From assembly GCA_003542415.1 (NCBI GenBank), contig DPKR01000102.1, positions 1-17,094 of the forward strand: a stretch of DNA of 17,094 nt. The letters are read 5' to 3'. Made by a program: the position numbers and the translations under genes. Shown piece by piece: positions 1 through 7,223 of this stretch. Source of the stretch: Alphaproteobacteria bacterium (GTDB lineage: Bacteria; Pseudomonadota; Alphaproteobacteria; RF32; CAG-239). Below the pieces are notes generated by a model. It made no database searches. It was not told the origin of the DNA and worked only from the letters and a program-made list of their open reading frames with translations. The number at the start of each line of letters is the position of its first letter. Position 1 is the stretch's first letter.

Positions 1-293
1 AGCTCATAAACAAGCTTTTTAAAACAAAAATCTTTGTTCATGATGTTGCCCGTTGTGATGAGAGAATATAACCCCATATAGTTTTTGTTGTTTGCATATT
101 TTAAATTGTATCTCAAAACGCGCCCTATTTGACGAGATTTGTAATTAAGCCCGAACAAAGCTCCCGCCGACACGCCGTAAACAACATCAAAACCAATCTT
201 GTTTTTCATCAAAACATCAAGCACCCCGGCGCTATAGAGGCCCCGCATCGCTCCACCTTCAAGAATGAGTGCTGTTTGTTGCTTTGTTTTCAT
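1..293 (-). CDS. Patatin-like phospholipase, N-terminal 97 codons (runs off left edge)
   Basis: Partial gene read on the minus strand from ATG at 293-291; the 3' part lies outside the window. The translation begins MKTKQQTALILEGGAMRGLY. It contains the patatin oxyanion motif G-G-x-x-R-G (residues 13-18) and the nucleophile elbow G-V-S-A-G (40-44, Ser42 predicted catalytic). The later match to S-R-Q-x-G-R and the M-N-K-D-F-C-F-K region is typical of the YjjU-like subgroup of bacterial patatins, as I remember it. The expected activity is lipid acyl hydrolysis with a Ser-Asp dyad; the Asp lies beyond the edge. A weak GGAAA ribosome binding site precedes the start. The gene is divergent from the rimP operon and has its own promoter. 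Family assignment is strong; substrate is unknown. Confidence 0.88.
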   Translation of the reverse strand, partial: MKTKQQTALILEGGAMRGLYSAGVLDVLMKNKIGFDVVYGVSAGALFGLNYKSRQIGRVLRYNLKYANNKNYMGLYSLITTGNIMNKDFCFKKLVYE

Positions 294-319
294 ATCATTT
301 CCAATTATTTCTCAAAACA

Positions 320-347
320 ACTATATTTTATTTTTTCTAAATATCAA
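320..347 (-). promoter_or_regulatory. Predicted promoter of the patatin-like gene
   Basis: On the minus strand, TTGATA (347-342) and TATAGT (325-320) are separated by 16 bp, about 27 bases upstream of the minus-strand ATG. This is a plausible sigma-70-type promoter by eye only. Confidence 0.45.
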
Positions 348-378
348 CAAAAAAACTTCAACAACCATAAAAAATATC

Positions 379-406
379 TTGCATTTTCATTTTTTCGTGT
401 TATAGA
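379..406 (+). promoter_or_regulatory. Predicted promoter of the rimP-nusA-infB operon
   Basis: TTGCAT (379-384) and TATAGA (401-406) are separated by 16 bp. Transcription would start near 413, giving a leader of about 65 nt that contains the hairpin at 431-458. The same TTGCA/TATAGA pair, with 17-bp spacing, precedes infA. Called from sequence only. Confidence 0.45.
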
Positions 407-430
407 AATTGACAACAACAATAAATTATA

Positions 431-466
431 TCAGTGGGGCTTGCCAAAGCCCCGCTGATTTTATTT
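431..466 (+). terminator. Terminator-like hairpin in the rimP leader (possible attenuator)
   Basis: TCAGTGGGGCTT (431-442) pairs with AAGCCCCGCTGA (447-458), giving 12 bp with one G-U pair and a 4-nt loop. It is followed by TTTTATTT. This has the form of a plus-strand intrinsic terminator. It ends only 2-3 bases before the rimP Shine-Dalgarno. No plus-strand gene upstream in the window needs a terminator, so it may attenuate the operon. On the minus strand no U-tract follows the stem. Confidence 0.65.
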
Positions 467-479
467 GAAAAGGAACAAC

Positions 480-980
480 ATGACAAACACTCTAGAAAGC
501 ATCATCACACCTGTTGTTGAAGGTTTGGGCTATGAGCCGATTCGCATTTTGCTCTCAGGCAATGTTCGCCAAACTTTGCAGGTGATGATAGATGTGCGTG
601 ACGGTTCGCGTGATATCAATGTTGAAGATTGTGCAACTGTCAGCAGGGCTCTTTCCAAAGTTTTGGATGAAAAAGACCCCATCAAAAATGAATATTCTTT
701 AGAGGTCAGCTCGCCCGGCATCGATCGTCCCTTAACAAAACCGCATCATTTTGCTCGTTTTGAGGGGATGGAGGCCAAAATCGAAACAATTGAAGCTGTC
801 GATTCGCGCAAGCGCTTTAAAGGCAAGCTCTTAGGTGTTGACAAACAAAACAATGTCCATATCAACATGGATAGCAAAGAATATACAATCGCTTTTAATA
901 ACATTGCAAAAGCCAAGCTGGTTTTAACAGATGAGCTCCTTGCAAAATATGAAGCAACTGAAGAAAATATTGAACTTTAA
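480..980 (+). CDS. rimP: Ribosome maturation factor RimP
   Basis: Encodes 166 residues, the usual RimP length. RimP is a cytoplasmic factor needed for 30S subunit maturation. The sequence carries the family core: an N-terminal half with D-V-R-D-G-S-R-x-I-N-V-E-D-C and the S-L-E-V-S-S-P-G-I-D-R-P-L motif, then a C-terminal Sm-like beta domain. I chose ATG 480 over an in-frame TTG at 465. AAAAGGA (468-474) is placed correctly for the ATG, whereas the TTG has no ribosome binding site and would overlap the terminator-like hairpin. It is the first gene of the rimP-nusA-ylxR-infB-rbfA operon, with 22 bases before nusA. Identification is by motif plus conserved gene order. Confidence 0.95.
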   Translation: MTNTLESIITPVVEGLGYEPIRILLSGNVRQTLQVMIDVRDGSRDINVEDCATVSRALSKVLDEKDPIKNEYSLEVSSPGIDRPLTKPHHFARFEGMEAKIETIEAVDSRKRFKGKLLGVDKQNNVHINMDSKEYTIAFNNIAKAKLVLTDELLAKYEATEENIEL

Positions 981-1002
981 CTTTAACAAACAGAGGTAAA
1001 TA

Positions 1003-2523
1003 ATGGAAAATATTGAAAATATGCCGAGACCTGAAATTGTGATGGTTGCAGATGCCGTTGCACGTGAAAAAAACATTGATAAAGAAGATGTTTTTGTTGC
1101 CATGGAAGTGGCCATTCAAAAAGCCGGCCGCTCACGCTATGGCACAGAACACGACATTCGTGCAACGATTGATCGCAAAACAGGTGCAATTTCTTTGGCA
1201 CGCTATCGTGAAGTCGTTGAAAATGATGCTGAAATTGAAAATGAGGCAGCACAACTTCGCTTAAAAGATGCCAAGCTTATTGATAAAAACATTAAAGTCG
1301 GCGAATTTATTATAGATGCCTTGCCGCCGGTTGATTTCGGTCGTATTGCGGCACAAACGGCAAAGCAGGTTATTGTTCAAAAGGTTCGTGATTCCGAGCG
1401 CAATCGCCAATATGAAGAATACAAAGAAAAAATCGGCACGATTGTCAACGGCACGGTCAAACGCGCCGAGTTCGGCAATGTTATTCTTGATATCGGCAAA
1501 ACAGAAGCTATTTTGCGCCGTGATGAAATTATCCCGAGAGAAAAATTCAAAAACGGTGACCGTATCCGTGCATACGTTTTGGATGTTCGCCGTGAAACAC
1601 GCGGTCCGCAAATTTTCTTGTCGCGCACATGTCCTGAATTTATGGCAAAATTGTTTACCTCCGAAGTGCCTGAAATTTATGACGGTATTGTTGAAATTAT
1701 GGGGGTTGCGCGTGATCCGGGTTCAAAAGCAAAAATTGCTGTCAAAGCCAATGACATGACGGTTGATCCGGTTGGTGCTTGCGTTGGTTTGCGCGGTATC
1801 CGTGTTCAAGCTGTGGTGACCGAATTGCAAGGTGAAAAAATTGATATTGTTCCTTATTCCGAAGACAGAGCGCAATATCTTGTTGCCGCTTTAGCACCGG
1901 CTGAGGTAACAAAAGTTGTCATGGATGAAGAAACAGGTCGCATGGAAGCTGTTGTTCCTGAAGATCAGTTTTCTATTGCCATCGGTCGTAGAGGCCAAAA
2001 TGTGAAGTTGGCTTCTCAGCTTTTGGGTGCAGATATCGATGTCTTAACCGAAGCTCAAGAACAAGAACGTCGTGCCAATGAAAACAAAGTCCGCTTAGAA
2101 CGTTTCATGGAAGCTTTGGATGTTGATGATATGATCGCTCATCTTCTTATTGCCGAAGGTTTCAACACGGTTGATGAAATTGCAATGGTTGATTTAAGCG
2201 AACTTGCCGAAATTGAAGGTTTTGATGAAGATATTGCTTCAGAGCTCCAATCTCGTGCAAAAGAGTTTGTTGAAAAGCGCAATGCCGAATTTGCTAAAAA
2301 GAGCAAAGACTTAGGCATTTCAGATGATTTGAAAACGATTGACGGTCTGGATCAGGATATGCTCATCAAACTCGCCGAAGCCGGCATCAAAACGCTTGAT
2401 GATTTGGCAGATCTTGCAGGCGATGAACTTGTTGAAATTTTGGGTGAAAACACAATTTCGCTTGTTGACGCCAACCGTGTGATTATGGCTGCCCGCGAAC
2501 ATTGGTTTGCAGACGAAAAATAA
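1003..2523 (+). CDS. nusA: Transcription elongation/termination factor NusA
   Basis: Encodes 506 residues. NusA binds RNA polymerase and nascent RNA and modulates pausing, intrinsic termination and antitermination. Visible domains in order are: an N-terminal RNA-polymerase-binding domain (about 1-135); an S1 domain (about 139-205, G-T-x-V-N-G-T-V-K-R); KH1 with the D-P-V-G-A-C-V-G-x-R-G motif; and KH2 with I-G-R-R-G-Q-N-V-K-L-A. An acidic C-terminal region (about 370-500) holds two helix-hairpin-helix AR-type repeats (I-A-E-G-F-x-x-V-D-E-I and L-A-E-A-G-I-K-T-L-D-D-L). Two C-terminal repeats are expected in proteobacterial NusA. AGAGG precedes the ATG. NusA could also act on the hairpin in its own operon leader, which is inference. 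Confidence 0.97.
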   Translation: MENIENMPRPEIVMVADAVAREKNIDKEDVFVAMEVAIQKAGRSRYGTEHDIRATIDRKTGAISLARYREVVENDAEIENEAAQLRLKDAKLIDKNIKVGEFIIDALPPVDFGRIAAQTAKQVIVQKVRDSERNRQYEEYKEKIGTIVNGTVKRAEFGNVILDIGKTEAILRRDEIIPREKFKNGDRIRAYVLDVRRETRGPQIFLSRTCPEFMAKLFTSEVPEIYDGIVEIMGVARDPGSKAKIAVKANDMTVDPVGACVGLRGIRVQAVVTELQGEKIDIVPYSEDRAQYLVAALAPAEVTKVVMDEETGRMEAVVPEDQFSIAIGRRGQNVKLASQLLGADIDVLTEAQEQERRANENKVRLERFMEALDVDDMIAHLLIAEGFNTVDEIAMVDLSELAEIEGFDEDIASELQSRAKEFVEKRNAEFAKKSKDLGISDDLKTIDGLDQDMLIKLAEAGIKTLDDLADLAGDELVEILGENTISLVDANRVIMAAREHWFADEK

Positions 2524-2540
2524 TTATAAAAGGCTGTTAA

Positions 2541-3110
2541 ATGGAAAAAGAGACATCAAGGAAATGCGTTGCAACAGGCGAGGTGAAAAACACCTCAGAG
2601 CTTTTGCGCTTTGTCAAAACGCCTGACAGCCGCTTAGTGCCCGACTTCAACAAAAAGCTTGAAGGGCGCGGCCTTTATGTCTCCAATTCCAAAACAGCGC
2701 TGAAACACGCTTTGGAAAAAAACTTATTTATTAAATCAATCCATTTGTTTTTAAAAATTCCCGAAGATTTTTTAACACAAGTGGAGCATCTTTTATATCA
2801 GAGAGGTTTGAACGCACTAAATCTGGCACGCAAAGCGGGAGCTTTGGTTTCAGGTTTTGAGAAAGTAAAGACAAATATTGAAAAAAACAAAGTGGCTTTT
2901 ATCATTGAAGCAACAGACGCAGCTTTAGATAGCAGCCGTAAAATTGAAGCGAGCTCTTCAAATCTTGAAACAATAAAAATCTATTCGTCTCAAGATTTAG
3001 AAACAGCCTTAAACAAAGAAAATACGGTATATTTGGCAATTCTTAAAAGCGATATATCGAAAATGGTTTATGAAAACATCAAAAAATATCAAACTTTTCT
3101 GGAAAATTGA
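2541..3110 (+). CDS. YlxR-family (DUF448) RNA-binding protein with C-terminal L7Ae-like domain
   Basis: Encodes 189 residues with two parts. Residues about 1-80 are the YlxR domain, with the R-K-C-V-A-T-G signature at 7-13 and K-L-E-G-R-G-L-Y-V-S. Residues about 90-175 resemble the L7Ae/YlxQ RNA-binding fold (L-N-L-A-R-K-A-G-A-L-V-S-G, then I-I-E-A-T-D-A-A). In Firmicutes these are two adjacent genes, ylxR and ylxQ, between nusA and infB. As I recall, alphaproteobacteria commonly carry the fused form seen here. The role is presumed to be nucleic-acid binding linked to translation or to RNase P, and is not well settled. The gene sits 17 bases after nusA and 18 before infB, so it is clearly co-transcribed. 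Confidence 0.9.
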   Translation: MEKETSRKCVATGEVKNTSELLRFVKTPDSRLVPDFNKKLEGRGLYVSNSKTALKHALEKNLFIKSIHLFLKIPEDFLTQVEHLLYQRGLNALNLARKAGALVSGFEKVKTNIEKNKVAFIIEATDAALDSSRKIEASSSNLETIKIYSSQDLETALNKENTVYLAILKSDISKMVYENIKKYQTFLEN

Positions 3111-3128
3111 TTTTAGGAGAAAAATTAT

Positions 3129-5624
3129 ATGGCAGAAGATAATGCAAAAACAAAGTTAACATTATCAGGAAAAAAGACCTTAACACTTAAGGCCCCTGTT
3201 CGTTCAAATACGGATAGCGGCAAAAAGATGGTTCAGGTTGAAGTGCGTAAAAAACGTGTCATTACGGCAACCTCCGCATCCGAAGCTAAAAAAGAGCTTG
3301 ACGAAGCAACGGCTCAAAAACTCAAATTGATTGCCGAAGCCAAAGAGCATGAAGCCAAACGTCAGCTTGAAGAGGAGCAAAAAGAGGTTGTCCGTCAACA
3401 GGCAAAAGCGCAAAAAGAGCGTGAGCAGCAGGAACAAGAGGCTTTGAGAAAAGAAGAAGAAAAGAAACGTCAAGAACAAGAGCGCAAAGCAGAGGCCTTA
3501 AAGCAAAAAGAAAAATCTTTTGCCGCATCTCAATCAAAACCGCAAAACACAGAAGAAACACCATATAAAAAAGATAAAAAATCGCATGATTATGATGATG
3601 AAGAAGAAGAAGAAACATCATATAAAAAAGATAAAAAATCCTCATCTTCTGTTTCAAAGCCTCTGACAAAAGAAGAAACTTTTGAACAAGAGCGCAAAAA
3701 AATTCAAAAGCGCAGCTTTGAACAACCGCGTCGCAACAACAAAATCAACCTAAATTCATATATGAATGAAGAAGATGATGATGATTACGGTTTTGGCGGT
3801 CCGCGCAGACATTTCAAGAAAAAACAGCCCAAACCGGTTCAAGCGCCTCAAGCGCCGCAAGAAAAAATCATCAAAGAAGTGATTATCCCTGAGGCCATCA
3901 CCGTTCAAGAGCTGGCAAATCGTATGGCTGAAAAGAGCGCTGATGTCATCAAAAAGCTGATGTCTCTTGGTGTGATGGCAACAATCAATCAACCGATTGA
4001 TGCTGACACGGCGCAAATTATTGTTGAAGAAATGGGTCATAAGTTCAAACGCGTTGCAGACAGCGATGTTGAAGAGGGTTTATCAGGTCCGAAAGATAAT
4101 AAAGAAGATTTGCTTCCGCGTCCGCCGGTGGTGACTGTGATGGGCCACGTTGACCATGGTAAAACCTCGCTTCTTGATGCGCTTCGTGAAACAAACGTTG
4201 TTGCCAAAGAAGCCGGCGGTATCACCCAACACATCGGTGCATATCAAATTGAGGTATCAGGCGGTCAAAAGATCACATTTATTGATACCCCAGGCCACGA
4301 AGCCTTTTCCGAGATGCGTTCACGCGGTGCAAAAATCACGGATATTGTGGTTTTGGTTGTTGCCGCCAATGATGGCATAATGCCTCAAACAATTGAGGCT
4401 ATTCGCCACGCGCAAGCCGCAGAAGTGCCGATTGTTGTCGCCATCAACAAGATTGATCTCCCCGGTGCCGATCCGATGCGTGTGAAAACAGAGCTTTTAC
4501 AACATGGTATCGCCGTTGAAGAAATGGGCGGCGAAAGCTTGTGTGCTGAAGTTTCCGCAAAAAAACGTATCAACATCGACAAACTTGTTGAAGCCATTTT
4601 GTTGCAGGCCGAAATTTTAGATTTAAAAGCTAACCCGAACCGCAAAGGTGAGGGGTCTGTTATTGAAGCAAAAATGGAAAAAGGTCGCGGTAGTGTGGCA
4701 ACCATTTTGGTTCAAAACGGTACTTTAAGAATTGGTGATATTTTCATTGCCGGCAAAGAGTGGGGACACGTCAGAGCCATGTTCAACGAACACGGCAAAA
4801 AGGTTTTGGAGGCAGGGCCTGCCATGCCGGTTGAGGTTTTAGGCTTGCAAGGCACCCCATCAGCAGGCGATAACTTTATTGTCGTCAAAGATGAAACACA
4901 AGCCAAAGAAGTCACGGCTTATCGTATCCGCAAAGAACGTGACGCCAAACTCGTTAAGAGTGCTAAATCGGCGATGGAACAAATGATGGATAAAATCAAA
5001 TCCGGTGAATCCAAACACTTGTCAGTCATTATCAAAGCCGATGTTCAAGGTTCGGTTGAGGCTATTGAGGGTGCCATCACGAAGTTTTCTAATGATGAAG
5101 TTGCGGTTCAAATTTTGCACTCGGCAGTCGGTCCGATTTCAGAATCGGATGTCACTTTGGCAAAAGCTTCAGACGGCTTCATCATCGGCTTTAACGTCCG
5201 TGCCAATCCGCAGGCTCGTGATATGGCCCGCCGCGATGGTATAGACATTAAATATTATTCAATCATTTACGATGTTGTGGATGATGTCAAGAAAGGTTTG
5301 GAAGGCTTGCTCTCGCCCGAAATCAAAGAAAAACTTTTGGGCTATGCCGAAATTCGCAGTGTCTTTAACATCACAGGCGTTGGCAAAGTCGGAGGTTGTA
5401 TGGTCACCGAAGGTCTTGTCAAACGCGGTGCAAAAGTTCGTTTGCTCCGTGACAATGTTGTGATTCACGACGGCAACTTGGCGCAATTAAAACGTTTCAA
5501 AGAAGATGTCAAGGAGGTTCGTGAGGGCTATGAATGCGGCATGAGCTTTGAAAATTATAACGATATTCAAGTTGGTGATTTCATTGAATGTTATGAACTT
5601 GAAACAATCGCGGCAAAACTTTAA
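3129..5624 (+). CDS. infB: Translation initiation factor IF-2
   Basis: Encodes 831 residues. IF-2 is the GTPase that brings fMet-tRNA to the 30S subunit and promotes subunit joining. A long N-terminal region (about 1-250) is lysine/glutamate-rich, low-complexity and probably coiled-coil, with an internal 57-bp duplication. An IF2_N-type domain lies at about 250-305. The GTPase domain has G1 G-H-V-D-H-G-K-T (339-346), G3 D-T-P-G-H-E (386-391) and G4 N-K-I-D (440-443). Domains II to IV follow, including the [11 protein letters not shown] region and a fMet-tRNA-binding C-terminal barrel with [10 protein letters not shown]. AGGAGA lies 8-9 bases before the ATG. All expected domains are present and intact. 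Confidence 0.98.
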   Translation: MAEDNAKTKLTLSGKKTLTLKAPVRSNTDSGKKMVQVEVRKKRVITATSASEAKKELDEATAQKLKLIAEAKEHEAKRQLEEEQKEVVRQQAKAQKEREQQEQEALRKEEEKKRQEQERKAEALKQKEKSFAASQSKPQNTEETPYKKDKKSHDYDDEEEEETSYKKDKKSSSSVSKPLTKEETFEQERKKIQKRSFEQPRRNNKINLNSYMNEEDDDDYGFGGPRRHFKKKQPKPVQAPQAPQEKIIKEVIIPEAITVQELANRMAEKSADVIKKLMSLGVMATINQPIDADTAQIIVEEMGHKFKRVADSDVEEGLSGPKDNKEDLLPRPPVVTVMGHVDHGKTSLLDALRETNVVAKEAGGITQHIGAYQIEVSGGQKITFIDTPGHEAFSEMRSRGAKITDIVVLVVAANDGIMPQTIEAIRHAQAAEVPIVVAINKIDLPGADPMRVKTELLQHGIAVEEMGGESLCAEVSAKKRINIDKLVEAILLQAEILDLKANPNRKGEGSVIEAKMEKGRGSVATILVQNGTLRIGDIFIAGKEWGHVRAMFNEHGKKVLEAGPAMPVEVLGLQGTPSAGDNFIVVKDETQAKEVTAYRIRKERDAKLVKSAKSAMEQMMDKIKSGESKHLSVIIKADVQGSVEAIEGAITKFSNDEVAVQILHSAVGPISESDVTLAKASDGFIIGFNVRANPQARDMARRDGIDIKYYSIIYDVVDDVKKGLEGLLSPEIKEKLLGYAEIRSVFNITGVGKVGGCMVTEGLVKRGAKVRLLRDNVVIHDGNLAQLKRFKEDVKEVREGYECGMSFENYNDIQVGDFIECYELETIAAKL
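3551..3640 (+). repeat. infB: In-frame 57-bp-offset direct repeat inside infB
   Basis: Positions 3551-3583 and 3608-3640 match over 33 bases with one difference (C3561 versus T3618). Both encode E-E-T-[PS]-Y-K-K-D-K-K-S. The offset is 57 bases (19 codons), so the frame is kept. It falls in the variable, low-complexity N-terminal region of IF-2. Confidence 0.85.
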
Positions 5625-5635
5625 GGAGCTATGCA

Positions 5636-6031
5636 ATGTCAGAAAATAAAGAACCTTCGCAGCGTCAATTAAGAGTCGGTCAAGAAATCAAACGCGTGAT
5701 CACCTCAGTTTTGGAAAGGGGAGATTTGCGCTCTGAAGAAATCAGAAACGCCTTCATTACGGTAACTGAAATTCGTGTTTCGCCAGATTTGAAATATGTC
5801 ACAGCTTATATCATGACCTTAAACGGCAAAAATTTAGGGTTAGTCCTTGAAATGCTCAATGCCGAAAAAGGCGTGTTTAAAAAACAAATCGGTGCCAAAT
5901 TGCAATTGCGCTACACGCCGGACATCACATTCCGTGCAGATGACACATTTATTGAAGCAGACAAAATCGAAAAACTCCTCCGTCATCCTAAAGTTGCGGC
6001 AGATTTAAAGAAAACCGCAGAAGAAGAATAA
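5636..6031 (+). CDS. rbfA: Ribosome-binding factor A
   Basis: Encodes 131 residues, typical of RbfA. It is a single KH-like RNA-binding domain protein that acts late in 30S maturation and cold adaptation. Recognisable family features are the N-terminal R-Q-x-R-V-G-Q-E-I-K-R, then I-T-V-T-E-I-R-V-S-P-D-L-K-Y-V-T-A-Y-I, and the P-D-I-T-F-R-A-D-D segment near the end. The start is ATG 5636, behind AAGGAG (5623-5628). An ATG at 5631 is out of frame. The gene lies 11 bases after infB. In many proteobacteria truB, rpsO and pnp follow; here a hairpin follows instead and truB is not in the window. Confidence 0.95.
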   Translation: MSENKEPSQRQLRVGQEIKRVITSVLERGDLRSEEIRNAFITVTEIRVSPDLKYVTAYIMTLNGKNLGLVLEMLNAEKGVFKKQIGAKLQLRYTPDITFRADDTFIEADKIEKLLRHPKVAADLKKTAEEE

Positions 6032-6036
6032 TCAAC

Positions 6037-6066
6037 CACAGCCGATTTTGGCTGTGTTCTGTTTTT
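6037..6066 (+). terminator. Terminator at the end of the rbfA operon
   Basis: CACAGCC (6037-6043) pairs with GGCTGTG (6050-6056) around a 6-nt loop, followed by the T-rich TTCTGTTTTT. The U-tract is interrupted, so termination may be partial. The next gene starts at 6078 with no room for a promoter in between, so it may rely on read-through. Confidence 0.7.
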
Positions 6067-6077
6067 AAGGAAAAAGA

Positions 6078-6676
6078 ATGAAGTATGAAACATTGGCAAA
6101 ACTGTTAACGATGTTTATTTTCAATAAACGGAAAAGAAAAACTATCCGTTCTAAGATAACAGTATATTTGTATTGCCGCAAATATTGTCCTATTGCCGCA
6201 AATATTGTCCCCAAATTTTAAGAGATGCTAAAAAAATCGGTTCTCATTTTTGGTGCCGCTCATATTCTACTTGTTCTCCGAATACATATATCGGCAATGA
6301 TGTCTCTTTCAACGGCATGCGTATGGAAGGCGATGGCAAGGTTGTCTTCGGCAACCATGTCCATACCGGAACAGAGTGTTTGATCATCACGCGCTCTCAT
6401 AATTATGAAGGAAGCGAAATTCCCTACGATGCAACACATATTTATAAAGATGTATTGATTTCAGATTTTGTATGGATCGGTTCTCGTGTCACAATTTTAC
6501 CCGGAACTGAAATCGGCGAGGGTGCCATCATTCAGGGCGGCAGCGTTGTTCATGGCAAAATCCCGCCATATGCGATTGCCGGCGGCAATCCTGCAACAGT
6601 ATTTAAATATCGCGATAAAGAGCACTTTTTAAAATTAAAAGCCGAAAAGAAATATCATTTTGCAGATGAAGACTAA
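6078..6676 (+). pseudogene. Hexapeptide-repeat (LbH) O-acyltransferase, frameshifted by a 20-bp tandem duplication
   Basis: The natural start is ATG 6078, behind AAGGAAAAAGA. As written, this frame gives MKYETLAKLLTMF... and stops after 47 codons at TAA 6219-6221. The acyltransferase continues in another frame to TAA 6674-6676. An exact 20-bp tandem repeat (6171-6190 and 6191-6210) causes the shift. Deleting one copy joins ...Y-C-R-K-Y-C to P-Q-I-L-R-D-A-K and gives a continuous 192-residue protein. That protein has left-handed beta-helix hexapeptides (Y-I-G-N-D-V, I-G-S-R-V-T, I-G-E-G-A-I-I), a predicted catalytic His in the S-H-N-Y motif (residue 101 of the restored protein) and the A-G-G-N-P-A-T-V-F-K-Y end. 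The family (WbbJ/CatB/maltose acetyltransferase-like) uses acyl-CoA to O-acylate sugars, often surface polysaccharide. It may be a pseudogene, a phase-variable gene in the OFF state, or an assembly error. Confidence 0.88.
6171..6210 (+). repeat. Exact 20-bp tandem duplication inside the acyltransferase gene
   Basis: The unit TATTGCCGCAAATATTGTCC occurs twice head to tail (6171-6190, 6191-6210) with no mismatch. Because 20 is not a multiple of three, gain or loss of a unit switches the reading frame. The unit also contains TATTG twice, which could have seeded slippage. Confidence 0.97.
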
Positions 6677-6713
6677 AAAAGCCGCCCTTAAAAAGGACGG
6701 CCTTTCCTTTTTT
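6676..6713 (+). terminator. Terminator of the acyltransferase gene (29-nt hairpin, copy 1)
   Basis: GCCGCCCTT (6681-6689) pairs with AAGGACGGC, with one C-A mismatch. A-residues precede the stem and CTTTCCTTTTTT follows it. It starts at the last base of the stop codon. Bases 6676-6704 are repeated exactly at 6749-6777. Confidence 0.75.
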
Positions 6714-6719
6714 CTCGTC

Positions 6720-6742
6720 ATACTCGGGCTTGTCCCGAGTAT
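6720..6742. repeat. REP-like palindrome
   Basis: ATACTCGGG (6720-6728) and CCCGAGTAT (6734-6742) form a perfect 9-bp stem around CTTGT. Palindromes of the form CTCGGGCTTG-x-CCCGAG are, from memory, abundant in intergenic regions of many alphaproteobacteria. A genome search would show whether it is a dispersed family here. Confidence 0.6.
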
Positions 6743-6748
6743 CTATTG

Positions 6749-6777
6749 AAAAAGCCGCCCTTAAAAAGGACGGCCTT
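6749..6777 (-). terminator. Minus-strand terminator of the 98-residue ORF (29-nt hairpin, copy 2)
   Basis: This is an exact second copy of the 29-nt hairpin. Read on the minus strand it is GCCGTCC, loop, GGGCGGC followed by TTTTTC. It lies 28 bases downstream of the stop codon of the minus-strand gene at 6805. The plus-strand side lacks a U-tract, so it fits a minus-strand terminator. Confidence 0.65.
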
Positions 6778-6804
6778 AGGAGGAGGATGAAGAAAACTTC
6801 TATA

Positions 6805-7101
6805 TTAACGGCCTTTGTTGATTTTGCCGCTGATTAAAGCTTGTTTAATAGCCTTTTGATGTTGCTCAACAAACTCAAGAAACTTCTTGGGAGACTTCAA
6901 GTCCTTGGTTATTGGATGCGCAATACGATTATAATTCTTTCTAGCCAGTCTGTCTAAGTAAGGGCCAAACTTCTGATACTCAGGGTTTTCACGAAACTCA
7001 TTGACTTCTTTATGTTTCTCGTCTGAAGGATTGCCTAAAAATCCTGATGCAATACCGGACTTTTCTCTTGCCTTCTTTAATAACTCTATTGCTTTTGTCA
7101 T
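6805..7101 (-). CDS. Hypothetical 98-residue basic protein
   Basis: I do not recognise this protein. It begins MTKAIELLKKAREKSGIASG and is hydrophilic and lysine-rich, with no signal peptide, membrane segment or cysteine. It looks mostly helical, with a proline-containing middle (E-N-P-E-Y-Q-K-F-G-P-Y). Reality as a gene is supported by a near-consensus promoter (TTGACA, 17 bp, TAGATT), an AAGGAA ribosome binding site about 9 bases before the ATG, and a U-tract hairpin after the stop. It stands alone, convergent with the acyltransferase gene and divergent from murJ, as a single-gene transcript. Size and charge would fit a small nucleic-acid-associated or regulatory protein, but nothing in the sequence proves that. 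Confidence 0.72.
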   Translation of the reverse strand: MTKAIELLKKAREKSGIASGFLGNPSDEKHKEVNEFRENPEYQKFGPYLDRLARKNYNRIAHPITKDLKSPKKFLEFVEQHQKAIKQALISGKINKGR

Positions 7102-7135
7102 TTTATTTATTCCTTAATTGAACATATTTTGTCCA

Positions 7136-7164
7136 AATCTAGCATATTAAAAATGTTTTGTCAA
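7136..7164 (-). promoter_or_regulatory. Near-consensus promoter of the 98-residue ORF
   Basis: On the minus strand, TTGACA (7164-7159) and TAGATT (7141-7136) are separated by exactly 17 bp. The start codon is about 35 bases downstream of the -10. This is the closest match to a sigma-70 consensus in the window. Confidence 0.7.
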
Positions 7165-7167
7165 GTC

Positions 7168-7223
7168 TTTTTTTTATCCGTGTAAAAGTTTTTTTTATCC
7201 GTGCAAAAAAAAGTTTTTTTGTG
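7168..7223. repeat. 21-bp-period T-tract repeat upstream of murJ
   Basis: An eight-T run plus ATCCGTG occurs at 7168-7182 and again at 7189-7203. A degenerate third unit of A8 and T7 follows at about 7205-7220. A 21-bp period puts the T-tracts on one helical face, so this may be intrinsically curved DNA between the divergent 98-residue gene and murJ. Confidence 0.6.

Noticed and set aside
129..458. 109-codon plus-strand ORF
   Set aside because: It is the antisense shadow of the patatin-like gene and then runs through the promoter and hairpin region. No family likeness and no ribosome binding site.
465..480. rimP starting at TTG 465
   Set aside because: The Shine-Dalgarno AAAAGGA fits ATG 480, and the TTG overlaps the tail of the hairpin.
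6173..6676. Acyltransferase starting at TTG 6173 as an intact gene
   Set aside because: The TTG lies inside the 20-bp duplication and has no ribosome binding site. ATG 6078 with a good site plus removal of one repeat copy gives a better, longer N-terminus.
6787..6837. 16-codon plus-strand ORF MKKTSILTAFVDFAAD behind AGGAGGAGG
   Set aside because: The purine run is too close to the ATG, the peptide is very short, and it is antisense to the end of a better-supported gene. It could be a relic of a signal peptide, but that cannot be shown.
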